Source: Candidatus Krumholzibacteriia bacterium (GTDB lineage Bacteria > Krumholzibacteriota > Krumholzibacteriia > LZORAL124-64-63). From it: a DNA stretch of 8,097 nt. Numbering within the stretch: position 1 is the stretch's first letter; each line of letters starts with the position of its first letter. Under the pieces are notes generated by a model. The model worked only from the letters and a program-made list of their open reading frames with translations. It made no database searches and was not told the origin of the DNA. This document shows, piece after piece, positions 1 through 5,351 of this stretch. Where the stretch lies: NCBI GenBank assembly GCA_014859985.1, contig JACZKN010000364.1, positions 1 to 8,097 of the forward strand. The letters run 5' to 3'. Made by a program: the position numbers and the translations under genes.

Positions 1-1
1 G

Positions 2-598
2 TCATGGGCCGGTGGCTGCGACGCCCGCGGCCGGTGCGCGGTCCCCGGTCGCCACGGCCTCGCGGACCGGTGCCGCGACCGCCGCCAGCTGGGCCTCGAA
101 CCAGGTCAGGTCGATGGCGGCGTTCACGCACATGCGTTCCATGCCGGCCAGGGGCGCCAGCAGGGCGGGATACTCCGGGACGCTGCGCAGGGCCTTGACG
201 AGGCGGTCGTGGCAGGCGGTGGCGATGATCAGGTCGGGACGTTCGGCGCGGGCCATGGCGAAGGCCACGTGGCTGCGGAAGGCCACCAGGGCCCGGACCC
301 CGTAGCGGTCGCACAGGCGCGCGATGCCCCCCAACTGGCAGTCGCCGCATTCGCGGCACAGGGCCAGGTCCGCCTTCACGTCGGCGCAGCAGCCGTGCAT
401 CTTCACGCAACGGGGCAGGATCAGCAGCACGGTGGCGGCCGGCCGGCCGCGCAGGTGCCGCCGGACCCGCCGGTTCTGGACCCGGACCAGCCCCTCGACG
501 AAGCGCTCCTCCCAGCGGGGCACCGGGCGCAGCAGCCGGCGGACCGCCGCCACGGACGCCACGTACGCCCGGGACTGCCACGGCGAACGCCAGCTCAT
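2..598 (-). CDS. DUF116 family cysteine-rich protein
   Basis: This is a complete 198-residue protein with an ATG at 598-596 and a TGA at 4-2. I recognise the DUF116 family from its core: a hydrophobic strand ending in LPRC (C64), then C70/C71, then a CRECGDCQLGGI block (C81, C84, C87), later a TACHDRL segment (C129), and near the C-terminus CVNAAIDLTWFE (C157). Nine cysteines in 198 residues, several in close CxxC-like spacing, suggest metal or iron-sulphur binding; this is inference, since the family's biochemical role is not established. The first 50 residues are arginine-rich and may be peripheral to the core. The tail after about residue 172 is low-complexity Ala/Pro/Gly. The gene starts 13 bp after the stop of the upstream methylase gene, so it is probably the second gene of a two-gene transcript. 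Its own Shine-Dalgarno is weak (GCCGGA region). Family assignment is fairly firm; function is unknown. Confidence 0.82.
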   Translation of the reverse strand: MSWRSPWQSRAYVASVAAVRRLLRPVPRWEERFVEGLVRVQNRRVRRHLRGRPAATVLLILPRCVKMHGCCADVKADLALCRECGDCQLGGIARLCDRYGVRALVAFRSHVAFAMARAERPDLIIATACHDRLVKALRSVPEYPALLAPLAGMERMCVNAAIDLTWFEAQLAAVAAPVREAVATGDRAPAAGVAATGP

Positions 599-611
599 CG
601 CGGTATCCGGC

Positions 612-1106
612 TCATGGTCGTCCTTCCTGCAGCCAGCGCCGCCGGATCTCGAAGGCGATCAGCCCGAAGCTGACCGCCACGTTGAGCGAGGTCTTGGCAC
701 CCGCCATGGGAATCGCCACGATCGTGTCGGCCAGGGCCAGCACCGTGCTACCCACGCCCCTGACCTCGTGGCCGACGACGAAGCACAGGGGGAAGCTCCA
801 GCCGCACCCCTGCCAGTCCGCTGCGCCGGGCGCCTGCTCCACCGCGACCACGCGGACGCCCGCGGCCCGCAGGTGCCCGACCGCCGCCGCAGGGTCGGCC
901 CAGTAGTCCCAGGGCACGGTGCGCGTGGCCCCGAGGGCGGTCTTCTCCATGTCCGGCCGCGGCGGCGTCGCCGTCATGCCCGCAAGATACAGTCCCGCCA
1001 GCCCGGCCGCATCGGCGGTACGGAACATGGAGCCCACGTTCCAGACGCTGCGGACGTTGTCCAGCAGGCCGTAGACGGGCATGCGGCCTCCGGTCCGGCT
1101 ACCCAA
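612..1106 (-). CDS. TrmH/SpoU-family RNA methyltransferase
   Basis: This protein of about 164 residues is a SPOUT-class, SAM-dependent RNA 2'-O-ribose methylase. The three SpoU motifs are visible: motif 1 at residues 17-30 (NVRSVWNVGSMFRT, with N23 and R29), motif 2 at 110-118 (VVGHEVRGV, with catalytic-type E114), and motif 3 at 132-145 (IPMAGAKTSLNVAV, with S140 and N142). Motifs 2 and 3 form the trefoil knot that binds SAM. The length matches the minimal catalytic domain (TrmL size) without an N-terminal RNA-binding extension, so the target (tRNA or rRNA position) cannot be told. I chose the TTG at 1106-1104 because a perfect AGGAGG lies 8 nt upstream. An ATG at 1082 (residue 9) with GGAGG 4 nt upstream is the alternative, and both keep all motifs. 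It is first in a two-gene unit with the DUF116 gene and divergent from the glycosyltransferase gene. Confidence 0.9.
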   Translation of the reverse strand: MGSRTGGRMPVYGLLDNVRSVWNVGSMFRTADAAGLAGLYLAGMTATPPRPDMEKTALGATRTVPWDYWADPAAAVGHLRAAGVRVVAVEQAPGAADWQGCGWSFPLCFVVGHEVRGVGSTVLALADTIVAIPMAGAKTSLNVAVSFGLIAFEIRRRWLQEGRP

Positions 1107-1108
1107 CG

Positions 1109-1234
1109 GTTGTGCCTCCTAAATTGTGTCCGGGGCCTTGGGCCCCCTCATTCTTGAGTCTTTATGACCGAAGTTGAACTATCATGCCCGCCTGGGGCCG
1201 ATGCCCGGGCCGGACACAATTTTCGAGGCACAAC
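1109..1234. repeat. 25-bp inverted repeat flanking a divergent promoter region
   Basis: The left arm (1109-1133) and the reverse complement of the right arm (1234-1210) match at 23 of 25 positions; the only differences are at 1119-1120 versus 1223-1224. Read outward from the centre, each arm gives CCGGACACAATTT, two variable bases, then GAGGCACAAC. The 76 bp between them hold the AT-rich core. The sequences inside the arms also look alike in outward reading (GGGGCC and GCCC blocks), so the similarity may extend weakly inward. I see no target-site duplication flanking the unit. It could be paired operators, a duplicated 5' leader, or the ends of a small non-coding element of about 126 bp. Confidence 0.85.
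1115..1120 (-). promoter_or_regulatory. Shine-Dalgarno AGGAGG for the methylase gene
   Basis: On the minus strand AGGAGG is followed by 8 nt and then TTG at 1106-1104. This is an ideal ribosome-binding spacing and supports the TTG start over the ATG 24 nt downstream. The site lies inside the left arm of the long inverted repeat, so the repeat is part of this gene's translation initiation region. Confidence 0.7.
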
Positions 1235-1347
1235 TCGGGGAATGCAACATGTATCCGGGACCAAGCTTAGGGTAAACCGCGCCCCCGTCCCGCCGATATC
1301 TCCCCGGTACGTCCACTCACCCGCTGTCCAAGGATGCCGCACCGTCC

Positions 1348-2763
1348 ATGAAGCGCCAAACCGTCAGCCTGTGCCTGATCGCCCGGGACGAGGAAGCCCG
1401 CATCGGGACGGCCCTGAAGTCCGTCCTGGCCCTGGTGGACGAGGTCATCGTCATCGACACCGGCTCCCGGGACAACTCGCGCATCATCGCCGAGGGCTAC
1501 GGCGGGCGGGTCGTGGACCTGCCTTGGACCGACGACTTCGCCGCCGCCCGCAACGCGGCCCTGGCCGAGGCGGCCAGCGACTGGGTGCTGGTCCTGGACG
1601 CGGACGAGTACCTGCAGCCGGTCCGACCGGTCGAGTTCCAGCGGCTGCTGCACGACCCGACCGCCGCGGGCTACCGGCTGCGCATCGTCAGCCCCCGGGA
1701 GGAGACCGGGCCCGAGGGCCGCAGCCAGGTCCGGCTGTTCCGCAACGATCCCCGGGTGCGCTACGAGTTCCCCATCCACGAGCAGGTGGCGCCGTCGCTG
1801 GAGGCCTGGGCCCGCGACCAGGGGCTGCACGTCTTCGACGCCCAGCTGGCGGTGGTCCACGAAGGCAACGATCCGGACCGCCGCACGCGCAGCCGCGAGC
1901 GCTCGCTGCGCATCCTGCGCAAGGCCGTCGAGACCCATCCGGGCGAGGCCTACTTCCCCTACCGTCTGGGTTGCGAGGGCCTGGTGCGCCTGGACGACGA
2001 GGTGCTGCCGGTGGCGGGGCTGGAGGAGGCCCTGGCGCATCTGCACACCGCCTGGTGCCGGTTGGACCGGCGCCCGCCGGCTGAGGTGCGGAGGCTGACC
2101 TGGGTGCCGGACCTCGGGGCCCGCATCGTCTCGGGACTGCTGGCCCAGGAGCGCTGCACGGAGGCCCAGCGCGTGGCCGCGCAGGTGCGGACGATCTTCC
2201 CCGACCACCCGGCGGTGCTGCTGCAGGCGGCCGCCGCCGGCACCCGCGACCTGCAGCAGAACCACGGCCGCCTGCCCGCCGACGGGGTGCGCCGCCGTCT
2301 GGACGAAGTGCGCGCCGACCTGCTGCGCCTGCGGGCGGGTGAGGCCGCCGCCTCCCTCGCGGGCGTGGACAGGCGCGTCCGCGACCTGTATCCTCTGCGC
2401 TATCTCGGCGAGCTGGCCTTGCTGGAAGGCAAGGTCGGCGAGGCCGTCGGGCAGTTCGAGCAGGCCCTGGAACTGGATCCCGCCTACTCCTACGCCTGGC
2501 TCGGGATGGCCGAGTGTTCGCGCTTCGCCGGGGATCGCAAGCGCGCCATGAAGCTGTACCTGCGCACGGTCACCGAGAGCGAGTGGAACCACCGGGCCTG
2601 GTTCCGGGGCTGCGACCTGATGGTCGAGATGGGCTTCCACGACAACGCGGCCAGCTGGCGCCGCAGCGTCGTGGAGCGCTTCCCCGAGCATCCGCAGGCC
2701 AGGGCCGCCAGGGCCGCGGACCTGGCCGCCGGCAGCGGCGCTCCGCAGACGGTAGCCGGCTGA
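1348..2763 (+). CDS. Family 2 glycosyltransferase with C-terminal TPR region
   Basis: This 471-residue cytoplasmic protein has a GT-A domain in its first ~175 residues: a nucleotide-sugar-binding start (SLCLIARDEEARI, 7-19), VIVIDTGSRDNS (33-44), WTDDFAAARN (60-69), the metal-binding DAD motif in LVLDADEYL (D84, D86), and a later FPIHEQV (141-147) and H171. This layout is typical of bacterial GT2 proteins that end in TPRs. Residues 345-455 contain helical repeats of TPR type (for example LGELALLEGKVGEAVGQFEQ at 353-372, then ALELDP), while 175-345 is helical but not assignable. Donor and acceptor are unknown. No signal peptide or membrane segment is seen. The ATG at 1348 is the first usual start after an in-frame TAA at 1273. 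The Shine-Dalgarno (AGGA, 13 nt upstream) is poor. The gene leads a likely three-gene operon. Confidence 0.9.
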   Translation: MKRQTVSLCLIARDEEARIGTALKSVLALVDEVIVIDTGSRDNSRIIAEGYGGRVVDLPWTDDFAAARNAALAEAASDWVLVLDADEYLQPVRPVEFQRLLHDPTAAGYRLRIVSPREETGPEGRSQVRLFRNDPRVRYEFPIHEQVAPSLEAWARDQGLHVFDAQLAVVHEGNDPDRRTRSRERSLRILRKAVETHPGEAYFPYRLGCEGLVRLDDEVLPVAGLEEALAHLHTAWCRLDRRPPAEVRRLTWVPDLGARIVSGLLAQERCTEAQRVAAQVRTIFPDHPAVLLQAAAAGTRDLQQNHGRLPADGVRRRLDEVRADLLRLRAGEAAASLAGVDRRVRDLYPLRYLGELALLEGKVGEAVGQFEQALELDPAYSYAWLGMAECSRFAGDRKRAMKLYLRTVTESEWNHRAWFRGCDLMVEMGFHDNAASWRRSVVERFPEHPQARAARAADLAAGSGAPQTVAG

Positions 2764-2831
2764 GGCGACCAACCCGCCGTCGGTACCGCCGGAACCGCCG
2801 CGATCGCCACCACAACCGCCAGGAGCCGCCG
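2764..2831 (+). other. 68-bp intergenic spacer with ACCGCC repeats and the nucleotidase RBS
   Basis: This short gap within the rightward operon is C-rich, with ACCGCC repeated three times (in 2785-2820) plus related GCCGCC units. No terminator hairpin with a T-run is seen, which fits read-through from the glycosyltransferase gene. It ends in AGGAG at 2821-2825, 6 nt before the ATG of the next gene. This fixes that start even though the reading frame is open further upstream, inside the glycosyltransferase gene. Confidence 0.6.
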
Positions 2832-4241
2832 ATGACCGGTCCCACCGGATTTTCCGCCGCGTCCGCCGCCGGGCAGGCCCCCGCGCCCAGCCGCCGGGTC
2901 TTCACCAACCGCAACCTGCGCATGACCTCGATCGCGGCCATGGGTTTCGACATGGACCACACGCTGGCCGTGTACGACACGGACAACTTCAACCGCCTGT
3001 GCTTCGAACTGGCCATCGACCGCCTGGTCAGGGACAAGGGCTATCCGGAGGCGGTGCGCAGCGTCCGCTGGGACCCGGCCGCGGCCATCCGCGGCCTGCT
3101 CGTCGACAAGCGCCTGGGCAACCTGCTGAAGGTCGACGCCCACGGCCACATCACCCGCGTGCGCCACGGCTTCCGCTTCCTGGAGAAGGAAGAGCGGCGC
3201 AACCTCTACCCCAGGGGCCGCATCCGCATCGGCAGCGGCCGCTACCGCATCTTCGACACCCTGTTCGACCTGCCCGAGGGCTCGCTCTACGCGTCCATCA
3301 TCGACCTGGCGGAGCACGGGGCGCTGGACCTGGGCCGCTCGCGGCGCGCCCTCTTCGACGACATCCGCGAGACCGTCGACACCCTGCATGCCGACGGTTC
3401 CCTGAAGTCGCGCATCGTCGCGGACCTGGACCGCTACTTCCTGCGCGACCCGGATCTCGTGTCCACCCTGCGGCGCCACCGCGAGGTCGGCACGAAGCTC
3501 TTCCTGCTGACGAACTCGGAGGCGGACTACACCGCCGCGGTGATGGATCACCTGGTGGGCGGACCGCGCGGTTCGTGGGAGGACCTCTTCGACCTGGTGG
3601 TGTGTTTCGCGCGCAAGCCCGGCTTCTTCGTGGCCCGCGGGCCGGGGCAGCCGGTGCCGGCGGGGGAGATCCCGCGCATGCCGAACCTGCGCGGCATCTG
3701 CTACGTGGGCGGCGACGCCTTCTTCCTGGAGCGGAAACTCGGCTGCCGCGGCGACGGGATCCTCTACTGGGGCGACCACACCTACGGCGACATCCTGCGC
3801 AGCAAGCAGTCCGTCGGCTGGCGCACGGCGATGATCGTGCCGGAGGTGGAGGAGGAGATCGAGGCGCTGACACCGCTGGCGGGGCGGCGCCGCGAGTTGG
3901 CCGCGGTGGAGGAACTGCTGGAGGAACTGGTGCTCGAGCAGGACCACCTGGCCGCCGCCGGCGCCGACCAGGGCGTGCGCGAGGACCTGGAACGCCGCCT
4001 GGGCGAGGCCCTGGGCCAGCGGGCCCGCCTGCAGCGCCAGCTGCGCGCAGTGCTCAACCCCCACTGGGAGTCGCTGTTCCGCGAGGGCCGCGCCGCCAGC
4101 CGCTTCGGCCGGCAGATCATGGAATTCTCTTGTATCTACACGTCGCGGGTGAGTAACCTGCTCAAGTATCCGGCGGACAAGTTCTTCGCGCGGCCGGTGG
4201 AGGTGCTGCCCCACGAGCGCTGGGGCCTGCCCGAGCGCTGA
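2832..4241 (+). CDS. HAD-IG family (cN-II-like) 5'-nucleotidase
   Basis: This 469-residue HAD-superfamily phosphatase belongs to the 5'-nucleotidase group that includes human purine nucleotidase cN-II. Members hydrolyse nucleoside 5'-monophosphates (IMP/GMP in cN-II); the substrate here is inferred. HAD motifs are all present: motif I FDMDHT (nucleophile D40, acid/base D42, T44), motif II LLTNSE (T227, N228), motif III lysine K262 in FARKPGFF, and the motif IV region VGGDAFF (D295) and YWGDHTYGDI (D315, D320). The following SVGWRTAMIVPEVEEEIE and the charged helical stretch at about 345-405 (probable coiled coil) also match the family, as does the ending IMEFSCIYTSRVSNLLKYPA (from about residue 430). 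Length is normal for bacterial members. The start is fixed by AGGAG 6 nt upstream. It lies 20 bp ahead of the dehydrogenase-like gene, probably cotranscribed. Confidence 0.92.
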   Translation: MTGPTGFSAASAAGQAPAPSRRVFTNRNLRMTSIAAMGFDMDHTLAVYDTDNFNRLCFELAIDRLVRDKGYPEAVRSVRWDPAAAIRGLLVDKRLGNLLKVDAHGHITRVRHGFRFLEKEERRNLYPRGRIRIGSGRYRIFDTLFDLPEGSLYASIIDLAEHGALDLGRSRRALFDDIRETVDTLHADGSLKSRIVADLDRYFLRDPDLVSTLRRHREVGTKLFLLTNSEADYTAAVMDHLVGGPRGSWEDLFDLVVCFARKPGFFVARGPGQPVPAGEIPRMPNLRGICYVGGDAFFLERKLGCRGDGILYWGDHTYGDILRSKQSVGWRTAMIVPEVEEEIEALTPLAGRRRELAAVEELLEELVLEQDHLAAAGADQGVREDLERRLGEALGQRARLQRQLRAVLNPHWESLFREGRAASRFGRQIMEFSCIYTSRVSNLLKYPADKFFARPVEVLPHERWGLPER

Positions 4242-4261
4242 CCTCCAGCCAGGGAGACGCC

Positions 4262-5338
4262 ATGTTCGGTTCGAAGACCGTCCTCGTCGTGGGCACCGGC
4301 ACCATCGGCGAGCCGCTGATCGGCCTGCTCTGCCACTTCAAGGCCCAGCTCGGCATCGACGAGGTGCTGTTCCACAAGCGGACGCCGCTGCTGAACGACC
4401 GCGCCAAGGTCCTGAACCTCCTGCGGCGGGGGGCGCGCCTGGTGGCCGACGCCGAATCCGTCGCCGGCTTCGAGCAGCTGGGCCTGCGGGTGGACGCGGA
4501 GACCGAGGCGGCCCTGGGGGCGGCCCGCGTCGTGGTGGACTGCACGCCGTCGGGCCGGGAGATGAAGGAGCGCTGGTACGAGCGGCACGAGGACGACACC
4601 GACCTCTTCATCGCCCAGGGCAACCAGTTCGGCTTCGGCAGGCCCTACGCCCGCGGCATCAACGACGAGGTGCTGGTCGCGGGGCGGGAGAAGTACCTGC
4701 AGGTGGTCAGCTGCAACACCCACAACCTGTCGGTGCTGATCAAGATCCTGGGCCTGGGGGACCGGGGGCCGGAGAACCTGGTGGAAGGGCGCTTCGTCTG
4801 CATGCGCCGCGCCAACGACATCAGCGAGGACGGGAAATTCGTGCCCAGCCCCCAGGTGGGCGCACACAAGGTGGAGCGCTTCGGCACCCACCACGCGCGT
4901 GACGCGTGGCACCTGTTCCGCACCAAGGGCGAGCAGTACGACCTGAACCTGTTCAGCTCGGCGCTGCGCCTCAACAGCCAGCTGATGCACGTGATCCACT
5001 ACCACCTGAAGGTCCGCGAGCCGGTCACGCGCGACGAACTCGTGGCGCGGCTCGCGGCGGACGACCGCATCGCCGTCACCTACAAGACGACGGCCAACAG
5101 CATCTTCTCCTTCGGGCGGGACCACGGATTCTGCGGCCGCATCCTCAACCATTCGGTGATCCCCGTCGAGACCCTGCACGTGGACGCCGCGGGCACCGGT
5201 ATCACCGGCTGCAGCTTCACGCCCCAGGACGGGAACAGCCTGCTCAGTTCGGTGGCGGCGACGGTGTGGGGACTCTATCCGGAGACCTACGACAAGATCG
5301 TGCAGTGCCTGCGGCCGTACTTCTTCCGGGAAGTCTAG
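4262..5338 (+). CDS. Type II (archaeal-like) glyceraldehyde-3-phosphate dehydrogenase homologue
   Basis: This 358-residue protein is an NAD(P)-dependent dehydrogenase of the type II GAPDH kind. It has a Rossmann start VLVVGTGTIGEPL (7-19), a basic segment after the second strand (HKRTP, 38-42) where archaeal NADP-using enzymes carry KTRP, VVDCTPSG (91-98), a catalytic-cysteine segment VVSCNTHNL (C151), MRRANDI (181-187), and PSPQ...THHARD (195-214) where archaeal enzymes have P-x-P and HHGPD. LNSQLMHVIHYHLKVREPVT (237-256) and the C-terminal part also align in order by eye. It differs from the archaeal CNTTGL signature, having CNTHNL, so the phosphate-binding loop and substrate may be different. 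AGGGAG lies 5 nt before the ATG, 20 bp after the nucleotidase stop. Fold and class are fairly sure; the exact reaction is not. A related semialdehyde dehydrogenase activity is possible. Confidence 0.75.
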   Translation: MFGSKTVLVVGTGTIGEPLIGLLCHFKAQLGIDEVLFHKRTPLLNDRAKVLNLLRRGARLVADAESVAGFEQLGLRVDAETEAALGAARVVVDCTPSGREMKERWYERHEDDTDLFIAQGNQFGFGRPYARGINDEVLVAGREKYLQVVSCNTHNLSVLIKILGLGDRGPENLVEGRFVCMRRANDISEDGKFVPSPQVGAHKVERFGTHHARDAWHLFRTKGEQYDLNLFSSALRLNSQLMHVIHYHLKVREPVTRDELVARLAADDRIAVTYKTTANSIFSFGRDHGFCGRILNHSVIPVETLHVDAAGTGITGCSFTPQDGNSLLSSVAATVWGLYPETYDKIVQCLRPYFFREV

Positions 5339-5351
5339 CCGGGCCCGCGGC
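5339..5351. other. 13-bp convergent gene junction
   Basis: The rightward operon and the leftward TPR gene end only 13 bp apart, in CCGGGCCCGCGGC. The bases are GC-rich and partly self-complementary, but there is no T-run on either strand, so no convincing intrinsic terminator. Termination may be factor-dependent or the transcripts may overlap. Confidence 0.55.

Larger units (their letters stand above)
1107..1347. promoter_or_regulatory. Divergent promoter and leader region between the methylase and glycosyltransferase genes
   Basis: This 241-bp gap separates two divergently read genes and must hold promoters for both. Its centre (about 1148-1185) is the most AT-rich stretch of the window. 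Possible sigma-70-like elements, all weak: minus strand TTCAAC (1179-1174), 18 bp, AAGAAT (1155-1150); plus strand TATCAT (1180-1185) as a -10, with TTGAGT (1154-1159) upstream at an over-long 20-bp spacing. If these are right, both repeat arms lie in the 5' leaders. The plus-strand leader would be about 155 nt and holds an 8-codon ORF (1249-1275) in the glycosyltransferase frame. The exact hexamers are guesses; the presence of promoters here is well supported by the gene layout. Confidence 0.5.

Noticed and set aside
1132..1146. GGGGCC-TTG-GGCCCC hairpin as a terminator
   Set aside because: The stem is perfect, but it lies in the leader region between divergent starts, has no T-run on either side, and no gene ends there.
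1109..1234. Insertion sequence or complete transposon
   Set aside because: The enclosed 76 bp cannot encode a transposase and no flanking target duplication is seen. A small non-autonomous element remains possible and is kept only as one reading of the repeat.
1334..1351. Five-codon ORF MPHRP overlapping the glycosyltransferase start by ATGA
   Set aside because: It looks like translational coupling, but at five codons and with only a partial upstream ribosome site it is most simply chance.
1164..2084. A plus-strand open frame starting in the divergent region and running into the glycosyltransferase gene
   Set aside because: It overlaps the real gene in another frame, begins inside the presumed promoter core, and its later part is Arg/Pro/Gly low-complexity sequence.
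1267..2772. A 501-codon open frame on the minus strand opposite the glycosyltransferase gene
   Set aside because: It is a by-product of strong third-position G/C bias. Its translation is rich in Ala, Gly, Gln, His and Val without any family motif, while the opposite strand encodes a clear GT2 domain.
2800..2807. GCGATCGC octamer
   Set aside because: It resembles the cyanobacterial HIP1 octamer, but a single occurrence in GC-rich DNA means nothing and no gene here looks cyanobacterial.
2514..2831. N-terminal extension of the nucleotidase into the glycosyltransferase gene
   Set aside because: The frame is open there, but the translation is Arg-rich and family-unlike, and AGGAG at 2821-2825 with good spacing marks the ATG at 2832 as the start.
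2490..4214. A 574-codon open frame on the minus strand opposite the nucleotidase gene
   Set aside because: It has no recognisable motif and a low-complexity composition, and it spans two real genes on the other strand, one of which has every HAD motif.
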